DNA of 47,808 nt from Mycoplasmopsis alligatoris A21JP2 (GCF_000178375.1 NZ_ADNC01000022.1:1-47808); one strand, 5' to 3'. Positions 10,782 through 21,950 are shown, counted from the stretch's first letter. Made by a program: numbers and translations. Notes: generated from the letters alone by a model not told the origin.

Positions 10782-11756
10782 ATGAACAAGATAGTAAGAT
10801 ACCCATTTTTTATAATTGAAAAAGATAATTTAATCAATAACGAAGATTTGAGTAACTTACGTAAGTTTTATCTTCCTTTTTTAGGTTCAAATACAATTGT
10901 TTTATATGAATATTTAAAAGATTTATCAAGTAATGTAACTAGATATATTTCGCCTTATGACTTAACTTCTTTATCTTTATATTTAGGGATGTCAAGCCAA
11001 GAAGTAGAAAAAGCAAGAATCTTATTGGAATCTGTATCGTTATTAAATACATATCAAAATGATGAAGAAGCTAAAACCGTTTTTGTGCTGCAAAAACCTT
11101 TAAATAATGAAACATTTAAGAAAAATCCGTTATTAAGTGTTCATTTAAAAAATAAAATAGGTACACAAAACTATAATCGTTTAGTAGGCAATCTTATTGT
11201 TCAAAAAAATAGAAAATACTATGAAGAGATTTCTGCTAATTACTTTGATGTTTTTGATATTCAAGAAGATAAAAATGCAGAAAATGCCTTAACTAAATTA
11301 TTTATCGAAGCTGGAAAACAGCTTAAATCAAAAGAAGAAGAAAACGCAATGATGAAAAGTGTAAAATTTCAAAACACTTTAAACTTAGAAAATAATGAAT
11401 ACACTAATTTATACGAAGCTGCTTTAAAATTAAGTTCACCTAGTTTTTTTGTGCAATTACTTAAAAGAGATGCAACTGATGAAGAAAAAGAAAAAATTGA
11501 ACTATGAGAGTGTAAATTATTAAATCAACAAATGGTTAATATTGTTCTTTTATTAAGTTTTTATATCAATGACCGTCTTTCTTTAAGACATACTGATTCA
11601 TTAGTTAATGAAATAGCAAACAGAAAAATTGATAATTTAGAAGATTGTGAAGCTTATTTAGACAATAAATTTGAAAACGGATATTCAGCTTCTGCTTTTA
11701 AAAAGAAATATTTACTAAAAATTTCTTATCTTGAAGGATTAAGAAATGATCAATAA
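10782..11756 (+). CDS. DnaB/DnaD-type primosomal replication initiation protein
   Basis: This 324-residue protein looks like the Firmicutes DnaB-DnaD superfamily that remodels DNA at oriC and helps load the replicative helicase. The N-terminal half resembles a winged-helix region (residues ~20-100, LRKFYLPFLGSNTIVLYEYL). The C-terminal part has a DnaD-like helical domain with AALKLSSPSFFVQLL near 210 and NIVLLLSFYI near 253. The strongest argument is position: it is directly upstream of, and overlaps by 11 nt, a DnaI-like ATPase, as in the Bacillus dnaB-dnaI pair. Shine-Dalgarno is AAGGAG, 36 nt after coaE. TGA at 11505 is Trp. Family assignment is good; exact orthology to B. subtilis DnaB is an inference. 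Confidence 0.72.
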
Positions 11757-12645
11757 AAATTTAAATAAATTTATAACATTTAATGAAGAATTACCCTTTG
11801 AAGATCACGTAAAAGAAACAATATTAAAAATGAGATCAGTGCAAAAATTTTCTTATTTATTAAATAAAAGCAATATTACTGACCAAGAAATAGCAGATAA
11901 TTTTTTCAAATTTTTTGAATCATATAAAAGCATTCATTTATTTCGAAACCAAGCGCAAATCTTGGTTTTTGCTCGTAATGAACAAACAAAGAAAATCGAA
12001 TTTAATTTTATTTATAATGACAACGAAATCGGCTTACAAGAAAAAATAAAAAGTCAATTATGGTTAAAAGATCTTTGAAAATTAGACATGAAGGCAGATA
12101 TTGATTTTATTCACAATACTGCTCAAAAAAAGACTATTTTTAATTATATTAATGATGTTTTTTTGTCATATTTACAAAATTATAAAAATATTCCAACTAT
12201 AAAGAGTATCTATATAAGTGGTAGTGCTTATTCCGGAAAATCATATATTTTAAATTCTTTAGCTAAAAAAGCTGCCATAAACGGGTTTAGTGTAGTGCTT
12301 TTAGAAACGCCACATCTTTTTAATACAATGATTAAAACTTTTAAAGAAAATAATAATTATTCACAAATAGTTGAAGAAAAACTTAAAAATGTTGACATTT
12401 TATTTTTAGACAGATTAGGAGATGAATCCAGATCAGAATGATTTATTACCAACTTTTTAATTTCAATTTTAGATTATCGATTAAAAAATAAAAAATTGAC
12501 ATTCTTTGCTAGCGAGTACCCTCTTAAACAATTAGAAAAAAAATATAGAAAAATGTATATCAACGAACCTAATAAAATTAATCGTTTTTTTAAGGCAATA
12601 GAAATTTTAATATATAGAGATGTGAGTATAGGAGAAAGTAAATAA
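11746..12645 (+). CDS. dnaI: DnaI/DnaC-like helicase loader ATPase
   Basis: This 299-residue AAA+ ATPase has an N-terminal helicase-interaction region (about 1-120). The AAA+ domain has Walker A GSAYSGKS near residue 159 and Walker B VDILFLDRLGDE near 215, followed by a sensor-type segment KLTFFASEYPL near 254. Such proteins load the replicative helicase on single-stranded DNA together with the DnaB/DnaD protein encoded just upstream. TGA codons at 12076 and 12439 are Trp. The stop TAA shares its last A with the ATG of fmt (TAATG), so the two are coupled. Confidence 0.82.
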
Positions 12646-13493
12646 TGAGAGAAAAAATTAAAATTTTACTTGCTGGAACACCTGTTTTTTCAGTACCTAT
12701 TTTTGAAGAAGTGATAAATAATTTTGAAGTGGTAGGAATTATTTCACAACCAGATAAACCACATAATCGTGGTTACACTCTTAGTGAAACACCAACTAAA
12801 ATTTTGGCAAAAAAACATAATATAACACTTTTTCAACCTGAAAAAATTTCCCAAATATACGAAGAATTAAACCAAATGGATTTTGATTTTTTGCTAACTG
12901 CAGCTTTTGGCCAGTATATACCAAGTAATATTTTAGAATTGCCTAAGATAGCTTCAATTAACATTCACGGTTCACTTTTACCTAAATACAGAGGCGCTGC
13001 ACCTATTCAATATAGTTTGTTAAACGGTGACAACGAAACTGGTATTTCATTAATTTACATGACTAAAAAAATGGACGCAGGAAAAATACTAAAAGTTGCT
13101 AAAATCCCTATAAACAAGACAGATACATCTGATTCTATGTTTATAAAAATATCAGAACTTGCAACAAAAAATATTACACAATGACTTAAGGATCTATATT
13201 ATAAAAACTTTACTGAAACTGAACAAAATGAAGAATTAGTAACATTATCACCAAAATTAGAAAAAGAAGATTCACTACTTTTAAATACAGATTCTATGAA
13301 AACAAATTTCAACAAAATTAGAGCATTTAGTTCAAATCCAGGTGCATACATTTTAAATAATAATAAAAGAATAAAAATCTATTATGCAACAGATCAAAAA
13401 ACTAAAAATGTCCCAATAATAGAATGTTCTGATGGACAATTATTCGCTTTAGACTATCAATATGAGTCAAAAAAACGAATAAAATTGTCTTAA
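12645..13493 (+). CDS. fmt: Methionyl-tRNA formyltransferase
   Basis: This 282-residue enzyme transfers a formyl group from 10-formyl-THF to Met-tRNAi. The catalytic triad is intact and falls at the same numbers as in E. coli: Asn106 and His108 in INIHGSLLPKYRGAAPIQ, and Asp144 in KKMDAG. The N-terminal Rossmann domain is complete; the C-terminal OB-like tRNA-binding domain is shorter than in E. coli (about 315 residues) but present, with RAFSSNPGAY near 227. TGA at 13182 is Trp. It is the last gene of the dnaE operon; no strong terminator is visible before gap. Confidence 0.95.
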
Positions 13494-13630
13494 ATTGTAA
13501 TTGTTACCATAAAATATTTTTTCAAAAAAATAAATTTATGAACGTTACTTTTATATACATATATAATTAAAAAGTATAATTTTATACACAATAAATATAT
13601 TTATTAATAAACAAAAATCGAAAGGTTTAT

Positions 13631-14626
<996 letters not shown>

Positions 14627-14632
14627 TTGATC

Positions 14633-14665
14633 AAAAAAAATACGGATTCAAACCGTATTTTTTTT
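14633..14665. terminator. Bidirectional intrinsic terminator between gap and tdk
   Basis: A 13-bp stem, eight A then TACGG pairing with CCGTA and eight T, around a 7-nt loop. It ends gap on the plus strand; the minus-strand reading also gives a T run and overlaps the tdk stop codon. Confidence 0.85.
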
Positions 14666-15227
14666 ATCTTCTTGCCATTCCTTTTTGGTGACAATGTCAA
14701 CATCTTGCTTCATATTCACTATCGCCTAAAAGATTTTGTTCGTTGGATTTAACTTTCCTGTAGGTAAATGCAGCAGATGAATGACATTTAAAACAAACTG
14801 CTTTTAATTTTAAAACTTCATCACTTAAAGCCATAATTGCTGGAACTACTCCAAAGGGAAGTGCCATAAAATCCATATCTAAACCACTAACTATTATTCT
14901 GATTCCTCTTGTTCTTAACTCTTGAACAACTTGTATAATTCCTTCATCAAAAAAGTTTAATTCATCAATTGCTACAGCTTTATATGTATTATCAATAGCT
15001 TTTAAAATTTCACTTGAATCTTTTACTGCAATTGCTTCAATTTCAGAACCGTTTCTACTCACTATTGAAGTTGCTTTAAATCTTGTATCAAAAGCAGGTT
15101 TTATAATTAAAGTTTTAATTTTAGCAATACTTAAAATGTTTATTCTTTTAAGCAACTCCTCACTTTTTCCTGAAAACATTGGTCCGGTTATGACTTCTAT
15201 TGTTCCATCGTTGTGTTTTAAAAACAT
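14664..15227 (-). CDS. tdk: Thymidine kinase (type II)
   Basis: This 187-residue enzyme phosphorylates thymidine for nucleotide salvage, which mycoplasmas depend on. The P-loop GPMFSGKS is at residues 15-22 and the catalytic Asp-Glu motif is AIDELNFF near 90. The lid region carries a structural zinc site with four cysteines, C145/C148 (CFKC) and C176/C179 (CWHC). The W177 codon is TGA, so the standard code would cut the protein before the last cysteine. Shine-Dalgarno AGGGGG precedes the ATG. It is a single-gene unit facing gap across a shared terminator. Confidence 0.95.
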
Positions 15228-15297
15228 TTTTACCCCCTAAATATGTTTATTATTTTAATATATAAGCTAAAAATTAAATAAAAAATTCCTTAAATTC

Positions 15298-15744
15298 TTA
15301 AGAAACTTCTTCTTCAACTTCAACTACTTGTGTAAATATTGGTTTGGCTAATTTTTCATCTTTAAAGTTATTAAAATTTCTTTTTAACAAAATCAATTCT
15401 ACTATCAAGACAAAAACAAAAAATAATCCAATTAATAACAAAATAAAGTCTTTTCTTAAATCAACTTTTTTAGTAAAAACTAATAAATTTATTACAAAAA
15501 TTGACATTATTAAATAAAACAAAATACAAAAAAGAGAAATTGTAACAACTAAATTTTTTATTATTATTGTTAAAATTTTTAAAGCCTCTGATGATTCTTC
15601 ATTAAAGACTATAAAAACAACTAAAGCTACTCCTAAAATAACTGTGGAAAACAAAAATATTGTTGAAAAAAATAATGCTTGTGTTGCTTTTTTTGAACCT
15701 TTATCTAGTTCTTCATTAGTTAAATTTAGTATAGCATTATTCAT
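15298..15744 (-). CDS. Small membrane protein of unknown function
   Basis: This 148-residue protein has hydrophobic segments at about residues 23-47, 57-93 (possibly two helices) and 99-120, and an acidic C-terminal tail ending VVEVEEEVS. I recognise no family. Shine-Dalgarno GGAGG is strong, so it is likely expressed. It resembles the protein at 16963-17418 in length, layout (hydrophilic N-terminus, 3-4 helices, short acidic tail) and composition. The two flank rpsD-rpmE and may be paralogues; this is an inference from appearance, not alignment. Confidence 0.6.
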   Translation of the reverse strand: MNNAILNLTNEELDKGSKKATQALFFSTIFLFSTVILGVALVVFIVFNEESSEALKILTIIIKNLVVTISLFCILFYLIMSIFVINLLVFTKKVDLRKDFILLLIGLFFVFVLIVELILLKRNFNNFKDEKLAKPIFTQVVEVEEEVS

Positions 15745-15910
15745 TTTTCCTCCAATTTCGATATGATTATATCAATTTCGACATAAATATTATAAATACG
15801 TTAAAATAAAAAAAATAATTGAAAAATTTACCATAAAATTTATTAGCCTATAGTATAGTTAAATAAGTCAATAAAAAAGTCATTGATATGATTAGGTTTT
15901 TTAAAAATAA

Positions 15911-16066
15911 TTGATAAAATAATAAAGCATATAAGCAGCAGCTTTTTATAAGCTATTAATAATTTTATTTTGTTTAGATTTGCAAGTAACTTTGCTGTAA
16001 AAGTGAGTGCATTGAAATAAAATTAATTACTTAGAAAAAAGCCCTTTAATGCAGAAAGAGGAAATT
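15911..16066 (+). promoter_or_regulatory. rpsD promoter and structured 5' leader
   Basis: The 322-bp gap upstream of rpsD contains an extended -10 box TGATAAAAT (15912-15920), which would give a leader of about 140 nt. Within the leader, AGCTTTTTATAAGCT around 15940 and TGCAAGTAACTTTGC around 15980 can fold. CC-CTTT (16042-16047) can pair with AAAG-A-GG (16055-16061), which would hide the Shine-Dalgarno GAGG. S4 represses its own mRNA in other Firmicutes, so this leader is a candidate for S4 autoregulation. The fold is by eye only. The rest of the gap (15745-15910) shows no gene. Confidence 0.4.
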
Positions 16067-16666
16067 ATGGCAAGATATACAGGCCCAGTGTTCAAAAAAT
16101 CTCGTCGTTTAGGTTACTCAATCCTTGAAACAGGTAAAGAATTTGCAAAAGGAAAGAAAAGAACTTACGCACCAGGTCAACACGGAAACAAAAGAGTTAA
16201 GTTATCAGATTATGGTTTACACTTATACGAAAAACAAAAAGTTAAATATGTTTTTGGAGTAAGTGAAAAACAATTAAGAAAAGCTTATGTAAAAGCAACA
16301 AAATTAAAAGGTATTACAGGTACAAACTTATTACAAGTACTAGAAAGCCGTTTAGACAACTTAGTTTATAGAGCAGGATTTGCTCAAACAAGAAGACAAG
16401 CACGTCAACTTGTTAACCACAACCACTTTTTAGTTGATGGTAAAAAAGCTGACATTCCTTCAATGTCAATTAAATTAGGTTCAGTCGTTACACTAAAAGA
16501 AAAAACACAAAAGAACGTTCAAGTTACAGATGCATTAGCAAATAAACCAGCTGCAGCATGATTAACAAGAAAAGACTTTACAGTTAAATTTGACAGATTA
16601 CCAGAAAGAAACGAAATGCATGTAGAAATTAAAGATGCATTAATCGTTGAGTACTACGCTAAATAG
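16067..16666 (+). CDS. rpsD: 30S ribosomal protein S4
   Basis: This 199-residue protein nucleates 30S assembly by binding the 5' domain of 16S rRNA. It starts [19 protein letters not shown] and has [10 protein letters not shown] near 34. An S4 RNA-binding domain lies around residues 90-155 with [22 protein letters not shown] and [12 protein letters not shown]. There is no N-terminal zinc-cysteine cluster (the Cys-less S4 form). The start at 16067 is preferred over the in-frame ATG at 16049 because the family begins MARY and the GAGG site lies just upstream. TGA at 16559 is Trp. rpmE follows after 16 nt. Confidence 0.98.
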
Positions 16667-16682
16667 TATTAAAGGAATAAAT

Positions 16683-16892
16683 ATGAAAAAAAATGTACAC
16701 CCACAATATTTCGTAGTTGAAGCAACTTGCTCAACATGTCAAAAACAATTCAAATTTGGATCAACAAAAAAACAATTTAGTGTAGACGTTTGTTCAGGAT
16801 GTCACCCAATTTACACAGGTAACAAAGCTCAAGTTAAAGCAACAGGAAGAGTTGATAGATTTAACAAAAGACTTGAAAAGAAAAACAAATAA
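16683..16892 (+). CDS. rpmE: 50S ribosomal protein L31
   Basis: This 69-residue zinc-binding (C+) form has four metal-ligand cysteines visible at C16, C19, C37 and C40 (CSTC and CSGC), followed by the conserved HPIYTG. L31 bridges the two ribosomal subunits. The start at 16683 has AAAGGAAT upstream; an in-frame ATG 36 nt earlier lies inside rpsD and is not the start. It is co-transcribed with rpsD and ended by the terminator at 16901. Confidence 0.97.
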   Translation: MKKNVHPQYFVVEATCSTCQKQFKFGSTKKQFSVDVCSGCHPIYTGNKAQVKATGRVDRFNKRLEKKNK

Positions 16893-16900
16893 TAATTTAA

Positions 16901-16928
16901 AAAAAGCCATTTGGCTTTTTCTTTTTTT
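16901..16928 (+). terminator. Intrinsic terminator of rpsD-rpmE
   Basis: An 8-bp stem AAAAAGCC / GGCTTTTT with an ATTT loop is followed by a T-rich run. Confidence 0.85.
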
Positions 16929-16962
16929 ATTTGTTTATAGAAAAATAAATAATTTAAAAGTA

Positions 16963-17418
16963 TTATTCTTGAACTACTTTATCATCTATATTAATCGGTT
17001 CACTAACCATTTGTTCTTTTTGTTTTAATGTTAAGTTTAATAATTTATATAATTTTATTAATCCTACTAATCCTACAATCGGAATAAATAAGCCTACTAT
17101 TAAAAGAATAAAAATTGATTCACATTCTTTATTTGAAATAAAAGCAATCAGTAAAATAGTCAATATAATTGCAACCAGTCCTAAAAGCCCAAATATCACT
17201 ACTAAAATATTAGTAAAAGCATAAAATGGTAAGTTTTTAAAAAATTCTTCACCATCAAATTGATTTTTAGTTAAAGTTATAGATAAAATGACTATATAAG
17301 CAACAATTAGCATTAGTGAAAAAAATATTGACATTAACGAAAGTATAATAGCTGAATAAGTATATTTTTTTTGTGTATGCAATTTTTCATTGCTTACACT
17401 TAATAATTTGTTTTCCAT
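16963..17418 (-). CDS. Small membrane protein of unknown function
   Basis: This 151-residue protein has about three to four transmembrane helices (roughly residues 20-50, 66-92 and 101-126), a hydrophilic N-terminus and an acidic tail ending DDKVVQE. The last helix is glycine-rich (LLIVGLFIPIVGLVGLIKLY). Shine-Dalgarno AAGGAGAA is good. No family is recognised. It is similar in design to the protein at 15298-15744 on the other side of rpsD-rpmE. Confidence 0.6.
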   Translation of the reverse strand: MENKLLSVSNEKLHTQKKYTYSAIILSLMSIFFSLMLIVAYIVILSITLTKNQFDGEEFFKNLPFYAFTNILVVIFGLLGLVAIILTILLIAFISNKECESIFILLIVGLFIPIVGLVGLIKLYKLLNLTLKQKEQMVSEPINIDDKVVQE

Positions 17419-17520
17419 AGATTCTCCTTAATTTATATTATATATAATTAGCAAATTATTATAAAAAAACTTAGTAATTACCACAAATTTAACCAAAAAA
17501 TAGCAATTTTACTGTTTTGA

Positions 17521-17550
17521 AAATAAAAAGCCAATTGTTTAAATTGGCTC
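17521..17550 (-). terminator. Intrinsic terminator of tpx
   Basis: On the minus strand an 8-bp stem AGCCAATT / AATTGGCT with a 5-nt loop is followed by TTTTATTT, directly after the tpx stop. Confidence 0.8.
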
Positions 17551-17555
17551 TTATA

Positions 17556-18068
17556 TTATTTTGCTTTACTATTACTTATTTTTTCCATTGCTATTGTTAA
17601 TTTTTCAAAATCAATGTTTTCTCTGATTTGTGTATTAATTTGTTTATAAACAACTTTGTTTTCTTTATCTAAAATAAATACACTTCTATTAAATAATTGT
17701 AATTCATTAATTAATAAGTGAGTTTCATTAGCAACTCTTTTTGTTAAGTAATCTGAATACATTTTAATTTCACCTACTGGGTGTTCAGTCATGTATGATG
17801 CAAGAGCAGTTGGTAAATCTAATGAATATGAAATATAGTTAAATTCAGGATATTCCTTTGAAATTTCAGCTAATCTTAAAATTTGTAGGTCGCAAACTCT
17901 AGTATCAATTGATGGCAATGTTGTAAAAACTGTGTATTCGTTTTTAAATTCTGGTGTAGATTCAGTAAAACTTCCTGCTAAAACACCTGTTAGGTCTAAT
18001 TTAGTACCAATTTTGATGTCTTCACCGTTACTTGTTACTTCTCTTTCTCCAAATAATAATTTTTTCAT
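17556..18068 (-). CDS. tpx: Thiol peroxidase Tpx, one-cysteine form
   Basis: This 170-residue peroxiredoxin of the Tpx subfamily reduces hydrogen peroxide and lipid hydroperoxides. The peroxidatic motif PSIDTRVC puts the catalytic cysteine at residue 59. In E. coli-type Tpx a resolving cysteine lies about 34 residues later; here that region reads SYSLDLPTALASYM with no cysteine, and C59 is the only cysteine in the protein. It must therefore act as a 1-Cys enzyme reduced by an outside thiol. Shine-Dalgarno AGGAGAA is present. It is a single-gene unit with its own terminator. Confidence 0.9.
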   Translation of the reverse strand: MKKLLFGEREVTSNGEDIKIGTKLDLTGVLAGSFTESTPEFKNEYTVFTTLPSIDTRVCDLQILRLAEISKEYPEFNYISYSLDLPTALASYMTEHPVGEIKMYSDYLTKRVANETHLLINELQLFNRSVFILDKENKVVYKQINTQIRENIDFEKLTIAMEKISNSKAK

Positions 18069-18165
18069 AAATTCTCCTTTATTTATAATTTAAGATATAC
18101 AAATAATAACATAAAAAACTTACTATTTTTTGAAAAATACATGTTTTACTAAAAAAAATAAGGCT

Positions 18166-18981
18166 TTATTTACTTTTTGGATTCATTACATATAAGTATA
18201 ACTTATCTAAAAGTTCAAAACCTAAATTTAAATACATTTGTTTTGCAATAGGACTATCAGTAAATAAAAGTGGTGTTAATTTTTTGTTATTAACTATGTG
18301 ATAAACTAAATTTTTTAAACAATCACTAGCATACTTATTTTTACGATATTCTTCTAAGCAAAATACACCCGTTATACATGCAACTTTATCGCTTCATGAA
18401 TCAGAACTTGCTGAAGCTATAATTTTGTTGTCTTTTTTTATCACATAAGAAATAAAAGTATTATTTTTTAACTTTTCTGTATAGTTTTTCAAATCATCAT
18501 CCGATGAATTTCCAAGCATCTTAAACTCATTAATCTGTTTTTTTGATTCTAAAAAAGCTGCTACATCTTCTACTAAAAGAGGTTTTGATTGAAAATTCTC
18601 TCTAGTAAAATTTTTATAATTAAAAGCTAAAGCTTCTTCAGTTTTTAAGTAATATTTTGTTTTAGAAAAATCTAAATAATTTTTGAATTGTCCTTGTGTA
18701 TAGTCATCTAAGCATAAAACATTAACTATTTCATGTAAACTGTTTAGCTTAAATAAGTCTTGGTAATTTAATTCAGAAGTTGTGTATATCAATAATGTTT
18801 TAAAATAAACCAAATATATAGAATTTATCTTATTATCTTGCTCAGAAAAGTAAACAAATGTATCCTTATGACCTTTTTTTCAATACAATTCTATATCACC
18901 AATAATAAAAAAATTGTTAAGTGGTTTTTCGTTAGCTTTTTGTAAAATTCGCTCAATATCTTTTTGCTCTGCTTTTTTCAT
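18166..18981 (-). CDS. GNAT-family N-acetyltransferase
   Basis: The protein has 271 residues. The C-terminal ~130 residues look like a GNAT fold of the FR47-like type: core strand NKIIASASSDSW, then GVFCLEEYRKNKYASDCLKNLV (the acetyl-CoA-binding loop-helix, here RKNKYA in place of RxxGxA), and MYLNLGFELLDKLYLYVMN at the end, a typical GNAT C-terminal strand pair. The N-terminal half is a second domain that I cannot assign. Substrate is unknown. TGA codons (for example 18394) are Trp. The ATG has no Shine-Dalgarno; a TATTAT box ends about 8 nt before it, so the mRNA may be almost leaderless. Confidence 0.75.
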
Positions 18982-19098
18982 AATAGTAATAATAGCAAAA
19001 TATTTTTTATTTTTTTGGGTAAAATGCCCGTTTTTTAGGATTTTTTAATTAAAAATTCAAAATTTAGATATTACTTTTTCATAATATATAATTTATAT

Positions 19099-19447
19099 GT
19101 TAGGGAACAAATGTAAAAATAATTATATTTAACATCTTTGCCATTTACGGTTAAATATATTACATACCTAACACTATAGTTTAATCATTGTTGTGTATAA
19201 AAAATATTGACTACGCTTGTAAAATATTTTGCCATCGAATCTCATCACTCTTTTAATATTAAATCATAATAAAAACATAAAATAGCTGGTTAAACTGTAG
19301 AAAATAAATCATAAATATAAATAAACTAATTCTTTTCCTTATATAGGTCGTTTAGTAAATTAAACATTATTATTTAAATTAATAAAAAAATATAACGTTA
19401 TTTAATCCTTTGCCTTGTAATTAAATAACCGTTATATATTTTTTTAC
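19099..19447 (+). ncRNA. Candidate structured non-coding RNA, ~350 nt
   Basis: The 580-bp gap before phosphoketolase has no ORF but strong RNA signals. TATAAT at 19087-19092 would start transcription near 19099, exactly at the first stem. Hairpin 1 is long: TGTTAGG (19098) pairs with CCTAACA (19167), ATGTAA with TTACAT, and TATATTTAAC (19124-19133) with GTTAAATATA (19150-19159). Hairpin 2 pairs AAAATATT (19201) with AATATTTT (19223). Hairpin 3 (19384-19444) pairs about 20 bp, with a one-base bulge, and ends in a T run, so it is a terminator. TTTGCC recurs in loop 1 (19137), just after hairpin 2 (19228) and in loop 3 (19409). A separate TATAAT at 19487 serves the next gene. It shows none of the signature segments of tmRNA, RNase P or 4.5S RNA that I know. 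Confidence 0.5.
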
Positions 19448-19564
19448 TCTTTTTATGCAATTGTTTCCAAAAAATTAGAAAAAATATATAATATTAAAGC
19501 ATATTATAACTAGCCAATTTTGGCTATTTAAAATGCGACAATAATAATATTGGAGTTAAAAAAA

Positions 19565-21943
19565 ATGAAAAAAAATACTTTCGATACACAAGATTATTTA
19601 GATAAAGTTGATGCTTGATTTAGAGCAGCTAATTATTTATCTGTTGGTCAAATGTATTTAAGAAATAATCCTTTACTAAGAAGCAAAATCACAAGCGATG
19701 ACGTAAAAGTCTATCCTATAGGTCATTGAGGAACAATTCCTGGACAAAATTTTGCTTATGCACACTTAAATAGAGTTATTAATAAATATAACTTAAACAT
19801 GTTTTACATCGAAGGACCAGGGCATGGTGGTCAAGTTATGACATCAAATTCTTACTTAGATGGGTCATATACAGAACTTTTCCCTCATGTTACACAAGAT
19901 GTAGCTGGAATGAAACATTTATTTAAATATTTCTCATTCCCTGGTGGAACAGCTTCACATGCTGCACCAGAAACACCTGGGTCAATTCATGAGGGAGGTG
20001 AATTAGGATATTCTCTTTCACATGCTACTGGAGCTATTTTAGATAATCCGAATGTAATTGCTGCAACAATAGTTGGAGATGGTGAAGCAGAAACCGGACC
20101 TTTAGCAGCAAGTTGATTTTCAAACTCATTTATCAACCCTGTAAACGATGGTGCAGTTTTACCAATTCTACATTTAAACGGAGGAAAAATTTCTAACCCT
20201 ACTATATTATGCAGAAAAAGTAATAAAGAATTAACTGATTATTTTGCAGGTATGGGTTGAGAAGCTGTATTTGTTGAGGGATCAGACGAAAAAGAAATGC
20301 ACAAAGTTATGGCTCAAAAACTTGACTACGTAATAGAAAAAATTCAATCAATTCAGAACGAAGCAAGAAAAAAACCTGCTAATCAAGCAACAAGACCTAT
20401 TTGACCTATGATGGTTTTAAGAACACCAAAAGGTTGAACTGGACCTGATTCATGAAATAAAGACAAAATTGTAGGAAGCTTTAGAGCTCACCAAGTTCCT
20501 ATTCCTGTAAACTCAGCAAATATGGAACATATTGACGCTTTATTAGACTGATTAAAATCATATAAAGTTGATAATTTGTTCGATAAAAATGGAAAACTTG
20601 TAGACGAAATTGCACAAATTGCGCCTAAAGGTGATCAAAGAATGGGTATGAATCCAATTACTAATGGAGGATTAAACCCTAAAAAATTAGTAATGCCTAG
20701 ATGACAAGATTTTGCCTTAAAGTTCTCTAAACCAGGTGAATTAGTGAATCAAGACATGGTCGAATTAGGAACATACTTTGCAAAAATGATGGAATTAAAT
20801 AAAGATAATTTCAGACTATTTGGACCTGATGAAACTAAATCAAATCGTTTATACAATGTATTTAAAGTTACTAAGCGTCAATGATTAGAACCTATTAGTC
20901 CTATTTTAGATGAAGCCTTAAGTCCAGAAGGTCGTGTAATTGATTCACAACTTTCTGAACATCAAGCTGAAGGATTTTTAGAAGGATATGTATTAACTGG
21001 AAGACATGGGGTTTTTGCAAGTTATGAATCATTTTTAAGAGTAGTAGATTCAATGTTAACTCAACACTTAAAATGACTTAAAAAAGCAAAAGATGTTCAT
21101 TGAAGAAATGACTATCCATCTTTAAACGTTATTGCAACTTCAACCGCTTTCCAACAAGATCACAATGGTTATACACACCAAGATCCAGGTTTAATTGGTC
21201 ATTTAGCTGATAAAACTCCTGAAATTATTCGTCAATATTTACCAGCGGATACAAATACTTTATTAGCTGTAATGGACAAATCATTAAAAGAAAGAAATGT
21301 AATTAACCATATTATAGCTTCAAAACAACCTAGAGAACAATTCTATTCAGAACAAGAAGCAGCCGAATTAGTTGAAAAAGGACTAAAAGTTATTGACTGA
21401 GCTTCAACTACAAAAGGAAACGAAGAACCAGAATTAGTTGTTGTTGCTGCCGGAACAGAACCAAACTTAGAAGCTTTAGCTGCTGTAACAATTCTTAATA
21501 AAGAATATCCAAGCCTAAAAATTAGATTTGTTAATGTTGTAGATTTAATGAAATTAAGACATCCTTCACTTGACCCTAGAGGTTTAAGCGATAAAGAATT
21601 TGATGCAATTTTCACTTCTAATAAACCTATAGTGTTTGCATTCCATGGTTATGAAGGAATTTTAAGAGACATGTTCTTTAAACGTAATAATCACAATTTA
21701 ATTACACATGGTTATAGAGAAAATGGTGACATTACAACATCATTTGATATTCGTCAATTAAGTCATATGGACAGATTCCACATAAGCGCTAGCGCTGCAA
21801 AAGCAGTTTATGGAAATAAAGCTCAAGAATTTGAAGATAAAATGATACAAACAATCGATTTCCATACAAAATATATTCGTGAATATGGAACTGATATTCC
21901 TGAAGTTAAAGAATGAAAATGAGCTGATTTAACAAGAAAATAA
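19565..21943 (+). CDS. xfp: Xylulose-5-phosphate/fructose-6-phosphate phosphoketolase
   Basis: This 792-residue thiamine-diphosphate enzyme cleaves xylulose-5-P (and often fructose-6-P) with phosphate to acetyl-phosphate plus an aldose phosphate. It feeds acetate kinase for ATP. The length is the family standard. Visible motifs are [14 protein letters not shown] near 50, EGPGHGGQ near 82, [19 protein letters not shown] near 132, the ThDP motif GDGEAETG at 171-178, [11 protein letters not shown] near 474, and [13 protein letters not shown] near 529. About a dozen TGA codons fall at conserved tryptophans. Start: ATG at 19565 with GGAG about 11 nt upstream. It is transcribed alone from a TATAAT at 19487 to the terminator at 21951. 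Confidence 0.97.
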
Positions 21944-21950
21944 TAATCAA

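Noticed and set aside
16049-16066. Upstream ATG for rpsD at 16049
   Set aside because: The family starts MARYTGP and the ribosome site GAGG lies between the two ATGs.
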